DNA of 64,000 nt from JAXLWB01 sp046328715 (GTDB lineage: Bacteria > Chloroflexota > Anaerolineae > Caldilineales > Caldilineaceae). Positions within the stretch are counted from its first letter, which is position 1. Each line of letters opens with the position of its first letter. This document shows, piece after piece, positions 24,376 to 34,193 of the stretch. The position numbers and the translations under genes were made by a program. Location of the stretch: NCBI GenBank assembly GCA_046328715.1, contig JAXLWB010000001.1:248001-312000 (forward strand), in the 5' to 3' direction. A model generated the notes under the pieces. The model was not told the DNA's origin, did no database searches, and saw only the letters and a program-made list of their open reading frames with translations.

Positions 24376-25728
24376 TCATCCTCTAAACATATTCATCAAG
24401 TTCCCGGGCAGGCCACGGCGACCGCCTTTGCCGCCACCCATAATGCCCAGTTGCTTCATCAGTTTCTGCATATCACGGAACTGCTTAATCAGTGCATTGA
24501 CATCTTCGACTTTTGTACCGCTACCAGTGGCGATTCTCCGACGTCGGCTGGCATTGAGCAAATCTGGGTTGCGCCGCTCTTTCAGCGTCATACTATTGAT
24601 GATCGCTTCCGTCTGCTTCATGTTCTTTTCAGCCATGCGCGGATCAATATCTTTGACCATCTTGCCCATACCTGGAATCATGCCAATAATATCGGTTAGC
24701 GGGCCAAGGCGCTTGATTTGCTTTAATTGCTCACGAAAATCTTCGAGATTAAAATCGCCTTTTTGTAGTTTTTTCTCTAGTTCTTCCGCACTTTCGCTCG
24801 AGATCGAGTCCTGCGCACGTTCAATCAAAGAAAGCACATCGCCCATGCCCAAGATACGACTTGCTAAGCGATCAGGCTGGAAGGGCTCCAGGTCGGCTAT
24901 CTTTTCACCTGTACCGAGGAACTTAATCGGTACCCCGGTCACGCTGCGTACGCTCAATGCCGCACCACCACGTGCATCGCCATCGATTTTGGTCATGATC
25001 AGACCAGTAAGTGGCACACGTTTGTTGAAGCCTTCAGCAACGTTGACCGCCTCTTGACCGGTCATCGCATCAACCACCAGCAAGATGTCATTGGGTCGGG
25101 TGATCATACGCACCTGCTCCAACTCTTGCATCATGGCATCATCGATTTGCAGACGACCTGCTGTATCTAGCAGCACTACATTGTACGCTTTTTCGCGTGC
25201 AATGCGCACTGCATTTTTGACAATTGTCGAGGGCGCTACCTGGTTACCTTCACTGTGGACAGGCACATCAATCTGCTTACCCAGGATCTCCAACTGTTGA
25301 ATCGCCGCAGGACGATAGATATCGGCAGCCACCAACATGGGGCGTTGTCCTGATTTGCGGAGACGTAGCGCAAGTTTGGCCGCCATCGTGGTCTTACCAG
25401 CACCTTGTAGGCCCACAAGCATAATAACAATGGGTGGCTGGCCATTCATGTTCAGCGCAACCGGCTTACCTAAGAGCTCAATCAGCTCTTCGTTGACGAT
25501 TTTGACTACCTGTTGCGCAGGCGTCAAACTGCTCATCACTTCCGAGCCAATGGCGCGCTGTTTGACACGTTCAACAAACTCTTTGACGACCTTGAAGTTA
25601 ACGTCGGCCTCTAAGAGAGCCATACGCACTTCACGCATCGCGGTATTCACGTCGGTTTCGGTCAGCTTGCCTTTACTGGCCAGCCGATCAAAAACGCTTT
25701 GCAGTTTGTCAGTTAAGTTCTCAAACAC
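24376..25728 (-). CDS. ffh: Signal recognition particle GTPase Ffh
   Basis: 450 residues. N domain, then G1 LQGAGKTTMAAKLA, G3 LLDTAGRLQID and TKIDGDARGGAALS. The closing GDVLSLIERAQ leads to the Met-rich M domain (GMIPGMGKMVKD, IINSMTLKERRNPDLL, SRRRRIATGSG) that binds SRP RNA and signal sequences. The tail is Gly-rich. With the FtsY receptor at 33243 both SRP GTPases are in the window. No SRP RNA gene was recognised. It is the promoter-proximal gene of the ribosomal block. Confidence 0.97.
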   Translation of the reverse strand: MFENLTDKLQSVFDRLASKGKLTETDVNTAMREVRMALLEADVNFKVVKEFVERVKQRAIGSEVMSSLTPAQQVVKIVNEELIELLGKPVALNMNGQPPIVIMLVGLQGAGKTTMAAKLALRLRKSGQRPMLVAADIYRPAAIQQLEILGKQIDVPVHSEGNQVAPSTIVKNAVRIAREKAYNVVLLDTAGRLQIDDAMMQELEQVRMITRPNDILLVVDAMTGQEAVNVAEGFNKRVPLTGLIMTKIDGDARGGAALSVRSVTGVPIKFLGTGEKIADLEPFQPDRLASRILGMGDVLSLIERAQDSISSESAEELEKKLQKGDFNLEDFREQLKQIKRLGPLTDIIGMIPGMGKMVKDIDPRMAEKNMKQTEAIINSMTLKERRNPDLLNASRRRRIATGSGTKVEDVNALIKQFRDMQKLMKQLGIMGGGKGGRRGLPGNLMNMFRG

Positions 25729-25772
25729 AAATCAATCTCGATGGCAATCGTACTATACTTTGAATAACAAAC

Positions 25773-25852
25773 CTTGACTGGCACTTTTCAGACTATGTCT
25801 GCATATTGGTGCTGTCGCCCCCTCAATTGAACCGTTAAGTGCCGGTCAAGTT
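25773..25852. repeat. ACTTGACCGGCACTT-family element, copy 2
   Basis: CTTGACTGGCACTT (25773-25786) faces AAGTGCCGGTCAAG (25837-25850). The ends match the copies at 20573 and 59325 while the centre differs, as expected for MITE-like elements. It lies upstream of ffh. Confidence 0.72.
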
Positions 25853-25870
25853 GTAGTAGGCTGAATAAGC

Positions 25871-25910
25871 AGCAAAAAAGGGTTGTGGCGTGTTGTCACC
25901 ACAACCCTTT
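25871..25910 (-). terminator. Rho-independent terminator of the LysM/DUF5667 gene
   Basis: On the minus strand a 12-bp perfect stem (AAAGGGTTGTGG and complement, 25877-25888/25899-25910) is followed by a U-rich run from the A-tract at 25874-25879. It ends the sigma-factor operon. The rest of 25729-26060 holds only the repeat at 25773-25852 and no gene. Confidence 0.75.
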
Positions 25911-26060
25911 CATTCTAGCGGCTGTTACTCTATTGGTCAAATATTCTATCCTGTGGTTGCAATCAGCTTGCGCTTGCTGAGAACATTAACATTAACGCAC
26001 TCAGAGCCTTTTCAGCTTGTCTTCAAAGTATAAAATCCCACTTTTCACTCCAGGCACAGC

Positions 26061-27875
26061 TTAGAGACCCACACGACTCAACTCTTTGCCTCGGGATGTG
26101 GGACCGAGCAAAGGTGATACAGGCTGCGTGGCTACGGGTGTTGACTCACCGCTAGAGCTTGATTGCACTGTTGGTTCTACCGAAGGCTCAAGTGTAGCCT
26201 CTGCTGTCGGCACTACGACCGGTGTGTCTACAGCAGGTGGCGGTTCCGTGGTCGCAAACGGCTCCGTGGTTGCTTCTGCTTGTGTAGGAGTCGCAACTAT
26301 TACTGTCGTCGGTTCAATGGTTGGCTCGTCAGGGACAGATGTCGCAGTAGCCTCAACTGATGAAGTCGGCGTTGCTCCGCTTTCTGTTGGCGTCACATCT
26401 GGTTCTTCGGTTGTTGTAGCAGATGGAGTCTCCACTATCGTGCTTTCGCTGGTTGGCGTATCCAAAACTTCAGTTGGTGTCGCCTCTGGCGTAACATCGC
26501 TGGTTGGTGCAATCTCGGTTGCCTCAGGCGTTGCCGTGGCATCGCTTCCTTCCTCAGTTGCGGCAGGAGTTTCTACGGTTGTCGGCTCTTCGGTAGGGGC
26601 TACTGGTGAGGCATCGGCTTCACTTGTTGGAGTATCCTCTATCTGCTCGGGCGTTGCAGTTTCATCCACAACAGAAGTAGGTGTATACGATGGAATTGAC
26701 GTGGCTGTCGGAATATTCATCTCGCTATTGGGATCAGGTACTGTTATGCCTTCAACAGCAGGGAGAAAAATTGATGAACCTGCTGATAAAGCGGAATTGG
26801 TACGACAATTGGCTTTCTGAATTAGGCCGACTTGCGTATTTGTTTTAACTGCCAATGTGGTTAGCATGTCATCGGCCTGGATCCGATAAACAACCCAGCC
26901 ATCTGGCTTGACAGGTTCACAAATCGTAGAGGACAACGTGGGCACCGGTGTAGGATCGGCTGGTATCGGCGTTGCCGTAGCTACTATGTCGTTCGGTACA
27001 GTCTCAACCTTTGCTGTTGTAGGTTCGGGTGCAGCCTGAATTACTTCTAGCTTTACGCCATAGACAAAGTTTGGCTTGCCTGGCACAATCATGTAGGTCA
27101 GGCGCACCAAATCCCCTGGCTTTGGATCGCCAACATATTCCATCTGTGTCAGTCGCCCATTGCTGTCGCTTGGGTATCCGCGCAAGACAGATTGTCCACC
27201 GATATCTAAAATCGAGTCACTCTTTTGGTAGAAAACCAAAACTTGTGTGACAGTAATCCAATTTAGCCGCTCTATCGCTGCCTTCTCGTTATCGGACCGC
27301 CGCGCATTTTCATTTTCTAGAATGACGTCTTTCTTCTTCTCTGGCGAAGCGAGACTTTCGCGCGTATCGCGGACAAATTCTTTGACGGGATAAGTAAAGT
27401 CACCAGGCAATGCGCTGGCTGCAGCTGTGCCGACGCCAATCGTACCGCCTAACAATAGTGACAAGATTACCAACAGGGGGACTGCCTGCGGGGTTAATCG
27501 AGGTGTAAGGACAGCCAATCGATCTGCAAACTCTTGGAGTACTTTGCGAATCGATTCAGCTCCTGGTGCCACAGCTCCCTTTGTGGTCGTCTCCTTTGTA
27601 ACAGCAGGATGCTGGAGCTTGCGCACTTCACGCATGAATGCCACCCGCTGTTGTGTACGGTGGGCTTGATCGCGTGGTTGCGCCATTGTAGAAGAAATCG
27701 TCACCAGGCGCGTCGCAAGCTCAACCTGCTTGCGCAACTCGGCACGCAAATGGGCTGGGCACCTTGAAAGCACAGACTCATACGGCTTACCCGCATGGAA
27801 AAGTCCGAGTGCTTCCTCGAAATATTCATAAAGTTTACCTGAATCTGTTTCAGGCGGAGGGGTGTGACTACTCAT
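26061..27875 (-). CDS. Membrane anti-sigma-like protein with DUF5667-like, LysM and Thr/Pro-rich tail
   Basis: About 604 residues from the ATG at 27875, 26 bases after the sigma-factor stop; the longer frame overlapping that gene is rejected. A cytoplasmic N-terminal part (KLYEYFEEALGLF) is followed by a TM near 130-155 (VPLLVILSLLLGGTIGVG). The motif ALPGDFTYPVKEFVRDTRE is typical of DUF5667-type proteins. Next come a beta-rich domain (VLRGYPSDSNGRLTQMEYVG), a LysM-like repeat (VYRIQADDMLTTLAVKTNT) and about 200 residues of Thr/Pro/Glu/Val low complexity. It is probably the transmembrane regulator of the adjacent ECF sigma factor with a peptidoglycan-sensing arm (inference). Confidence 0.78.
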   Translation of the reverse strand: MSSHTPPPETDSGKLYEYFEEALGLFHAGKPYESVLSRCPAHLRAELRKQVELATRLVTISSTMAQPRDQAHRTQQRVAFMREVRKLQHPAVTKETTTKGAVAPGAESIRKVLQEFADRLAVLTPRLTPQAVPLLVILSLLLGGTIGVGTAAASALPGDFTYPVKEFVRDTRESLASPEKKKDVILENENARRSDNEKAAIERLNWITVTQVLVFYQKSDSILDIGGQSVLRGYPSDSNGRLTQMEYVGDPKPGDLVRLTYMIVPGKPNFVYGVKLEVIQAAPEPTTAKVETVPNDIVATATPIPADPTPVPTLSSTICEPVKPDGWVVYRIQADDMLTTLAVKTNTQVGLIQKANCRTNSALSAGSSIFLPAVEGITVPDPNSEMNIPTATSIPSYTPTSVVDETATPEQIEDTPTSEADASPVAPTEEPTTVETPAATEEGSDATATPEATEIAPTSDVTPEATPTEVLDTPTSESTIVETPSATTTEEPDVTPTESGATPTSSVEATATSVPDEPTIEPTTVIVATPTQAEATTEPFATTEPPPAVDTPVVVPTAEATLEPSVEPTVQSSSSGESTPVATQPVSPLLGPTSRGKELSRVGL

Positions 27876-27900
27876 AGCAGCAAAGATTTTTCGCAAAGCC

Positions 27901-28509
27901 TTAGGGGCCTGCCTGACTGTACTCCAATAACTGTCGTAAGGTTGCCACTGCACGATATTGTAACGCCTTTATTGCGCCCTCTGTTTTGTTCATCATTAAG
28001 GCTACTTCTTGAATACTGTAGCCTTCAAGAAACCGCAAACTTAGTACTTCAGCTTGTTCATCCGTCAATTGACGCATGGCAAAGCGCACCTGTTCGGCTT
28101 CCATTTGGGCAGCGACGTTTTCCACAGGATCACTGTTGTTATCAGAAAGTGTGGGATTGTCATCCAATGACACCTGACCCTGACGGTCCCGTTGTCGGTA
28201 GTAATCGATGACAAGATTGTGTGCTATGCGATAAAGCCATCCTGAAAAGGAACTGTGCCATGCCTTTTCTTCACGGATTGCTTGTAACATCTTCATAAAC
28301 ACCTGCGCAGTCAAGTCTTCAGCAATCATCTCTTCGCCAGTTCGGCGGTAGATGTAGGTGTAGATTTTGGTCTCGTAACGATCATAGAGCTCACCGAGCG
28401 CAGCCTCATCATACTTCATAGCTGCCTCTAGTAATTGCTCTTCACTCTGTTCGCTCAACGGCACTGTCGAACGGGATGAGTTACGCTGCCACAAGCTTCT
28501 ACCAAACAT
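27901..28509 (-). CDS. ECF-type RNA polymerase sigma factor
   Basis: 202 residues. Region 2 is visible as LGELYDRYETKIYTYIYRR, AEDLTAQVFMKMLQAI and GWLYRIAHNLVIDYYRQ. Region 4 is LTDEQAEVLSLRFLEGYSIQEVALMMNKTEGAIKALQ. The linker is acidic (DDNPTLSDNNSDPVE). It is co-transcribed with the membrane protein behind it, the usual sigma/anti-sigma layout. A small stem (TCTTCCCA/TGGGAAGA, 28543-28568) lies just upstream. The regulon is unknown. Confidence 0.92.
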   Translation of the reverse strand: MFGRSLWQRNSSRSTVPLSEQSEEQLLEAAMKYDEAALGELYDRYETKIYTYIYRRTGEEMIAEDLTAQVFMKMLQAIREEKAWHSSFSGWLYRIAHNLVIDYYRQRDRQGQVSLDDNPTLSDNNSDPVENVAAQMEAEQVRFAMRQLTDEQAEVLSLRFLEGYSIQEVALMMNKTEGAIKALQYRAVATLRQLLEYSQAGP

Positions 28510-28665
28510 GACGCAGAAATTGGAAAAAGAATACGGTCAAATTCTTCCCAATCTCTAACTTGGGAAGAGCACAGTCGGCAATCAGGGATTTGTGACGTGA
28601 TTGGGTGAGTAAAATACGATCGTGATTGGGCACAACAATAGTTGGTGTAAGAGCACTTCTGATCT

Positions 28666-28733
28666 CATATTACGCATCGCCGCAAGAAGTTGCATTGCGT
28701 GCGGTCCATTTGACTTGACCAGTGCGTAACACA
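28666..28733. repeat. CATATTACGCA...TGCGTAACA palindromic element, copy 1
   Basis: CATATTACGCA (28666-28676) and AGTGCGTAACA (from 28721) form short inverted ends around about 45 bp. The copy at 48568-48640 has the same ends and a partly shared interior (GAAGTT, CCACTTG-like). Non-coding. Confidence 0.65.
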
Positions 28734-28753
28734 AGTTTTTAGTTTGAAATTAC

Positions 28754-29365
28754 CTACGCAACACTTTTTTGAGGTTCTACATTTCTTAATCGCCAATAAA
28801 CTTCAAAAATACGTTGAAAGGCAGTCCAGTTTGTAAAAATTGCCATCAACCAAAGAATGGGATTTAGAACATACGATCCCAGAATTAGACCTGTGATTAG
28901 GAGTGTGAGGCGCTCAGGGCGTTGGAGCCATCCTTCGGTCACACTAACGCGCAGCCCTTCAGCCCGGGCCCGGGTATAACTTACCATCAATGAGCCGACC
29001 AAAATGACAAAAATCAGAACGATCTGCATGCGCGAGCCCGAAACATCAGAGTAATGAAAGACCAGCGCTAGAAAGGTTACACTTTCGGAGTAGCGATCAA
29101 GTGTACTGTCAATGAAGGCACCGAATGTGCTGGATTGATTGGTGGCCCGTGCCAGCGAGCCATCCAACATATCGAACATGGCAGCCGCCCATAGAATAAA
29201 ACCACCAAGGCGAAAATAACCATAGCCCAAAATAACGGCGCTAATAATGGTTAAAAGAAATCCGGCATAGGTCACCATATTGGGTGTAATGCCAGCACCC
29301 TGCATCCATTCCACCAATTTAGCTACTGGCATCGTAAGCAACGGACGTACGTACTTAGCGAGCAT
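28754..29365 (-). CDS. CDP-alcohol phosphatidyltransferase
   Basis: Integral membrane phospholipid synthase, 203 residues. The catalytic signature D-x2-DG-x2-AR-x8-G-x3-D-x3-D is complete in MFDMLDGSLARATNQSS followed by GAFIDSTLDR. Five to six hydrophobic helices follow. The N-terminal GITPNMVTYAGFLLT is typical of PgsA/PIS-type enzymes. Whether it makes phosphatidylglycerophosphate, phosphatidylinositol phosphate or another lipid cannot be decided from sequence. Confidence 0.9.
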   Translation of the reverse strand: MLAKYVRPLLTMPVAKLVEWMQGAGITPNMVTYAGFLLTIISAVILGYGYFRLGGFILWAAAMFDMLDGSLARATNQSSTFGAFIDSTLDRYSESVTFLALVFHYSDVSGSRMQIVLIFVILVGSLMVSYTRARAEGLRVSVTEGWLQRPERLTLLITGLILGSYVLNPILWLMAIFTNWTAFQRIFEVYWRLRNVEPQKSVA

Positions 29366-29611
29366 GGGTTTCTGTCCTATTCTTTATGTTCACGAAGTCT
29401 ATCTTACACGTAGCTTTCGTTGACGTCAAGCTGCGCATAGACAAATCATATTCTAGCTAACGAAAGATCGCCTAAATTGAGTGATCATCTGCCAGCATAA
29501 AGGAATTATAGAAAATCAAGAAATGCACTTATGGTTTGCAAGTGATTACGCTGTAACCAAAGACTGGACGACTAGAATAGAGCACCTTGACGGTTCAGCA
29601 ACTGTTATAAA
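29366..29611. other. Non-coding upstream region of the phosphatidyltransferase
   Basis: AT-rich stretch without a credible open frame. It would hold the promoter for the 29365 gene (minus strand), but I see no convincing -35/-10 pair. It ends at the terminator stem of the FG-GAP gene. Confidence 0.4.
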
Positions 29612-29658
29612 ATAACAGGATGACAAACGGAGAGATATCTTCGCAGTCATCCTGTTAT
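29612..29658 (-). terminator. Terminator hairpin of the FG-GAP gene
   Basis: ATAACAGGATGAC (29612-29624) is perfectly mirrored at 29646-29658. On the minus strand a U-rich TTATTTTATAAC stretch follows. It lies 24 bases after the FG-GAP stop. The AGGATGAC word recurs in other hairpins of the window. Confidence 0.65.
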
Positions 29659-29681
29659 GGGTTCAGAAGAACGATGCTACG

Positions 29682-31691
29682 CTAGCGCGCCACGATTGGT
29701 AAAAGGGTTCGACTCTTGGCACAAATCACGCCCACTTTGAATTGTTTAAGTTGTGAGCCTGTCTTTGCATCACCTTGCAGAATTACTGTCGCTTCTTCAT
29801 ATTGCTTTGAAGGCCACTGAGTTGGATCGACACTTAAGGAGAGCGAGTCGCCAACTTTGCCACTCTCAGGAGAGATTCCAAGCCACTTTGGTAATAAATC
29901 TGGACTTGCGGCTGTTACGTCATTAGTCCTAGATGACCCTCCGATAACTTCGAATGTGACTCCGGGTGTTCCCTCGATTTTAACCTGATTCGCAAATGTT
30001 TGTACCTGAGTAGACGAGTTGTTACATGGATAGTAAGCCAGGTACACTGCCGCAGGTGTCACGTTTAACTGTGCATAGGTCAGGGTCAGTGAGAACGGAA
30101 TGCGCAAAACGTTCTTCACTGCTGGGTCGTTGCTTGAAATTGCAATGGCACCATTATAGGGGGTATTGGGTTGTGGCGTTGTCGCGCCAGTTGCGTCAAT
30201 ATCAAAAATATATGTGGTTGGCGTAAATCCAGGAGTATTGTCTTGAAAGGCGCGGAAATTGAACACGACTCCGGCTGGCATTCCTTCGATTGTGGGTTCA
30301 TTATGCTGCAGGGAGATTGCATCCGTGTTGAGTTTGACCGTGAAAATTCCTGCATCTGTCAACTTGTCACCTGCGCTTACGGTAGCACTGAGCGAAGATT
30401 TGTCACTTGTCAGCAGGTAACCCGCTTGGAAGCCGTTTTTGTCAAGATCGCCTACTTCTACTGCATATTGATTCGTAGCAACGGGGTTAGGGATCCAGCG
30501 ATTCTTGGCATCTGCACCAATCTCAGGATCAGTATAGATACGAATATCATTATCCCTCATGATCACAACTTCGTCTTTGCCATCCCCGTCGACATCGCCA
30601 CTCGTAATCGACTGATAGAAGTTGCCACCTAAGTTCACTTCGAAGTCAATACCACCACCGTTCTTGCGCCCTAAGATATGTGCACCTGTGCTTGCCTGTT
30701 CATTCGGTAGATTGCGTAACATGAAGAACTCATCGGCCCCGTCCCCATTTACATCGGCAGCAGTTAATGCAAACGGATCGCGAAAACGTTGTTCTCCAAT
30801 GTTTACGTCATCGACTTGCCCGGTTCCCGTATTACAACTGAACATGAGGAAACGGTCTTTAATAAATGTTGGATCATTGGGAAAGGAACGCACAACACCA
30901 ATTTCGGCTCCTCCGCCTGCACTCCATTGGCCCGCAGCGACATCATTGATATCGAGATCTTCTCGGGCGCAAAGTCCTACAAAGCCAGCATCAAAGCGAT
31001 AGACACGAAATTTATTCGCATCTGAAGAACTCAAAACGACCTCCTGAGGCCCTCCTGCAATCACATCTGCTACAGATGCATCACGCCAGACATAATTAAA
31101 ATCGATGGTTGTTACGCTACCCTCAGCTGGAATGAACCTTGGCCAAAGTGTACCATCATGATTCACTTGGTTCCCATGATAAACCTCTAGCCGAGAGCCG
31201 CCAGGAATGGCATAAACAACCAGGATCTCATCGCCATTGACTGCTGGATCAAAGTTTCCCGCTGCCACGGCGGAGGGGTTGCCTAATAGATTGATGGTTG
31301 CTAACTTACGCCAAGGTACGCCATTGATGGATCCATCGCTCGGTCCATTGCTGACGACAGGATCGTAGACAACCAATAGCCCAGCACCGCCGTTGTCCTT
31401 AATCCCAATGATCTCTTTATCACCGTCGTTGTTGACATCTCCCAACGTGAAGTCGAAATATCCTTTATCATCACCAGAGTTCCACTGAATTTGTGTGGCA
31501 CCTCCGGTTTGAAGCGTGTCCAGCACTTGAATTTGTTTGTCGGCGGTCAAATAGACAATTTCTTCATTGTTATCCAATTGAGGTGCAGCAAGCGCCTGAC
31601 GAGAGGCTCCTGGCAACCCTGCACTCAGGAGAACCATTGCCGTTAACAGGCATGATGAAATAGTACGAACAATTGGATTGCATCGACGCAT
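29682..31691 (-). CDS. Secreted FG-GAP/VCBS-repeat protein
   Basis: 669 residues with a signal peptide (SSCLLTAMVLLSAGLPGASRQALA). At least four FG-GAP/VCBS-like repeats carry Ca-binding loops: GDVNNDGDKEI, ADVNGDGADEF, GDVDGDGKDEV and GDLDKNGF, spanning about residues 75-420 and probably forming a beta-propeller. The C-terminal third holds two BACON/Ig-like beta domains (LSATVSAGDKL and LNVTPAAVYLAYYP, with PKWLGISPESGKVGDSLSL). No anchor or sorting motif is seen, so it is released or associates non-covalently. A role in adhesion or glycan binding is likely but unproven. Confidence 0.85.
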   Translation of the reverse strand: MRRCNPIVRTISSCLLTAMVLLSAGLPGASRQALAAPQLDNNEEIVYLTADKQIQVLDTLQTGGATQIQWNSGDDKGYFDFTLGDVNNDGDKEIIGIKDNGGAGLLVVYDPVVSNGPSDGSINGVPWRKLATINLLGNPSAVAAGNFDPAVNGDEILVVYAIPGGSRLEVYHGNQVNHDGTLWPRFIPAEGSVTTIDFNYVWRDASVADVIAGGPQEVVLSSSDANKFRVYRFDAGFVGLCAREDLDINDVAAGQWSAGGGAEIGVVRSFPNDPTFIKDRFLMFSCNTGTGQVDDVNIGEQRFRDPFALTAADVNGDGADEFFMLRNLPNEQASTGAHILGRKNGGGIDFEVNLGGNFYQSITSGDVDGDGKDEVVIMRDNDIRIYTDPEIGADAKNRWIPNPVATNQYAVEVGDLDKNGFQAGYLLTSDKSSLSATVSAGDKLTDAGIFTVKLNTDAISLQHNEPTIEGMPAGVVFNFRAFQDNTPGFTPTTYIFDIDATGATTPQPNTPYNGAIAISSNDPAVKNVLRIPFSLTLTYAQLNVTPAAVYLAYYPCNNSSTQVQTFANQVKIEGTPGVTFEVIGGSSRTNDVTAASPDLLPKWLGISPESGKVGDSLSLSVDPTQWPSKQYEEATVILQGDAKTGSQLKQFKVGVICAKSRTLLPIVAR

Positions 31692-32164
31692 AAAATGCTC
31701 CTAGGTTTGAATGAGGTTGTATACTGCGGCCTTGATCCAGCAATCGACGTAGAAGCGATTGCAGAAGCTTCTAACGAGATGGCTGAATGGCAACCACGAG
31801 TATTGTACTATTGAATTTAAGGTGTCCAACCAGCCAATATACTCATTGATTACGGCGGGACAATTCTGGGCTCAAATTGAGAACGTTACAGTTGGGAAAA
31901 TTGTTTCGGAACGCTATAAAATTGTGGTCTAGTATAACACGTTCGTTTTGCTCATTTGGTTCTGCACAAGATCTGTACGCACAATAGCTTCGTTGGAATT
32001 TTGTCTATACGGTCAGGCAGGGTTTAACCTTATGAGATAGATAAATTATCCTTAGGATTTCTGCACGTGATTGAGTGAATACCAGATTTGTTTGTTCAGT
32101 TGGCTATGGTACATCAATCTGGGCAGAAACCTGATTTTCATTTCTAGATGGGAGAAAATTTAAA
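31692..32164. other. Divergent regulatory region, no gene
   Basis: 473 bp between the divergent FG-GAP and mdh genes. Short AT-rich patches such as CTATAAAATTG (near 31914) could be promoter parts, but no well-spaced -35/-10 pair stands out. No palindromic repeat family was recognised here. The mdh ribosome site is GGGAG, about 10 bases before its ATG. Confidence 0.45.
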
Positions 32165-33148
32165 ATGACAACACCTATTCGCGTCGCCGTTACTGGCGCT
32201 GCAGGACAAATCGGCTACTCTTTGCTTTATCGGATCGCAAATGGCGATCTCTTTGGCCCGAACCAACCCGTAGCACTCCACCTGCTCGAAATTACCCCTG
32301 CGCTTAAGGCGCTGGAAGGCGTGGCGATGGAGTTGGACGATTGTGCATTCCCCCTGCTCCGTGAAATCGTGATGACCGATGATGCCAATGTCGCCTTCAA
32401 TGGCATCAATTGGGCTTTATTGGTCGGCGCGCGGCCGCGCAGCCAGGGCATGGAACGCAAGGATCTGCTTGAAGCCAATGCGGCCATCTTCAGCGTGCAA
32501 GGCAAGGCTTTGAACAAAAGCGCTGCCAGCGATCTGCGCGTTCTTGTCGTCGGCAACCCGGCCAACACTAATGCTTTGATCGCCATGAGTAATGCGCCCG
32601 ATATTCCCGCAGAGCGCTTTACGGCGATGACTCGTCTCGATCACAACCGCGCTACCACCCAGATTGCCCAAAAAGCTGGTGTGACCGTCTCCGAAGTGAA
32701 GAAAGTTACCATTTGGGGCAATCACAGCGCCACCCAGTATCCTGATCTTTACCATGCTGAGGTCAATGGCAAAAATGCAGCGCAGGTGATCAACGACGAC
32801 GCATGGGTCAAGAGCACCTTCATTCCCACGGTACAGAAGCGCGGTGCCGCGATTATTGCTGCACGTGGTGCCAGCAGCGCTGCCAGCGCCGCCAACGCCG
32901 CCATCAATCATGTGCAAACCTGGTACAATGGCACCGAAGCTGGCAACTGGATCAGCATGGCAATCCCCAGCAACGGTGAATATGGTGCGCCCAAGGGGGT
33001 TGTCTTTGGCTATCCGGTGACCGTCCAGGGCGGCAAGATTTCGATCGTGGAAGGCTTACAACTCAGCGATTTCGACAAACAAATGCTTGCCACCACCGGA
33101 CAAGAGTTGTTGGAAGAACGAGCTGGTGTAGAGCATCTGTTGAAGTAG
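32165..33148 (+). CDS. mdh: Malate dehydrogenase
   Basis: NAD-dependent malate/oxaloacetate oxidoreductase of the TCA cycle, 327 residues. The N-terminal Rossmann motif [19 protein letters not shown] and [10 protein letters not shown] mark the MDH type 2 (cytosolic-like) group. [16 protein letters not shown] holds the substrate-loop arginines, LDHNR the catalytic-pair Asp, and [14 protein letters not shown] the catalytic His. ATG follows GGGAGAAAATTTAAA. A 12-bp hairpin (33172-33216) separates it from ftsY. Confidence 0.95.
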   Translation: MTTPIRVAVTGAAGQIGYSLLYRIANGDLFGPNQPVALHLLEITPALKALEGVAMELDDCAFPLLREIVMTDDANVAFNGINWALLVGARPRSQGMERKDLLEANAAIFSVQGKALNKSAASDLRVLVVGNPANTNALIAMSNAPDIPAERFTAMTRLDHNRATTQIAQKAGVTVSEVKKVTIWGNHSATQYPDLYHAEVNGKNAAQVINDDAWVKSTFIPTVQKRGAAIIAARGASSAASAANAAINHVQTWYNGTEAGNWISMAIPSNGEYGAPKGVVFGYPVTVQGGKISIVEGLQLSDFDKQMLATTGQELLEERAGVEHLLK

Positions 33149-33171
33149 CGCCAAACGCAAAGTGCGGTTGT

Positions 33172-33216
33172 TTTGGAAACGATAGCTCTTACGCTTTCAA
33201 AACCATCGTTTCCAAA
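33172..33216. repeat. Hairpin between mdh and ftsY
   Basis: TTTGGAAACGAT (33172-33183) is mirrored at 33205-33216. Possible end of the mdh transcript, but without a U-run. Confidence 0.5.
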
Positions 33217-33242
33217 CAGAACTCACTATAGGACGTAAAATT

Positions 33243-34193
33243 ATGTTTCGACGACTTTTTGGCCGTCAAGAAGAAAAGACACAGGAAGAAGAACAGATTG
33301 AACAGAGCCTGCAAAAGACGCGCACTGGCGTCTTTGGGCGGATCGGTCAGATCTTTCAGCAAAACGAGATCACCGACGAACTGTGGGATCAGCTGGAAGA
33401 GACGCTGATTCGCGGCGATGTAGGCATGACCACTACCGAAGAATTGGTAAATAGCACGCGCGAACGGGTGCGCACCGAAGGTGTCAAGGCGACAGTCGAT
33501 GCTTATTTGGTCCTCAAGCAGGAGATGGTCAAACTCCTCAAATCGGACGAACCGCTCCATATTGATGAACCGCGCATTCTCACAGTGGTGCTCGTAGTAG
33601 GCGTCAATGGCTCTGGTAAGACGACTAGTATCGGCAAAATGGCGTATCTCTACCGAAAACGAGGTCGTAAGGTACTACTCGGTGCAGCCGATACCTTCCG
33701 TGCAGCGGCCATCGATCAACTCAAGGTGTGGGGTGAACGAGCTGGGGTTGAAGTGATTGCCCATGAGCCTGGTGCTGATCCGGGTGCGGTCATCTTTGAT
33801 GCGATTCGTGCCAGCCAGGAAAGCCGCCAGGCTGACTTGCTGATTGTCGATACTGCCGGACGTTTACAGACCAAGTTCAATCTCATGAAAGAGCTGGAAA
33901 AGATCAAGGCGGTTGCAGGTAAACAAGTACACCGTGCGCCTCACGAAGTCTTGCTGGTGCTGGATGGCTCGACTGGGCAGAATGCGATCTCGCAGGCGAA
34001 GAGCTTTAAAGAGAGCGCTGGCGTTACGGGGTTGGTCTTAACCAAGCTCGACGGAACGGCCAAAGGCGGCGCAGTTTTGTCTATCAAACGGGAACTGGGT
34101 GTACCAGTACGGTTTATTGGGACTGGAGAAAAGATCGGCGATTTTGCACTCTTTGATCCGGTGGCCTTTGTCGAAGGATTATTAGGAAATTAA
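33243..34193 (+). CDS. ftsY: Signal recognition particle receptor FtsY
   Basis: 316 residues with a short charged N-terminal A region ([14 protein letters not shown]) before the N domain. G motifs: [59 protein letters not shown], then [14 protein letters not shown]. It receives SRP-ribosome complexes at the membrane and is the partner of Ffh (24376). It is followed by an imperfect hairpin and prfB on the same strand. Confidence 0.96.
   Translation: MFRRLFGRQEEKTQEEEQIEQSLQKTRTGVFGRIGQIFQQNEITDELWDQLEETLIRGDVGMTTTEELVNSTRERVRTEGVKATVDAYLVLKQEMVKLLKSDEPLHIDEPRILTVVLVVGVNGSGKTTSIGKMAYLYRKRGRKVLLGAADTFRAAAIDQLKVWGERAGVEVIAHEPGADPGAVIFDAIRASQESRQADLLIVDTAGRLQTKFNLMKELEKIKAVAGKQVHRAPHEVLLVLDGSTGQNAISQAKSFKESAGVTGLVLTKLDGTAKGGAVLSIKRELGVPVRFIGTGEKIGDFALFDPVAFVEGLLGN

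Noticed and set aside
26086..26820. Long plus-strand open frame of 244 codons rich in Val/Gly/Ser
   Set aside because: It is the antisense shadow of the Thr/Pro-rich tail of the LysM/DUF5667 protein; its composition is an artefact of the repeats.
27876..27953. Longer N-terminus for the LysM/DUF5667 protein
   Set aside because: It overlaps the end of the sigma factor gene and reads as its antisense-free other frame; ATG 27875 fits the operon spacing.
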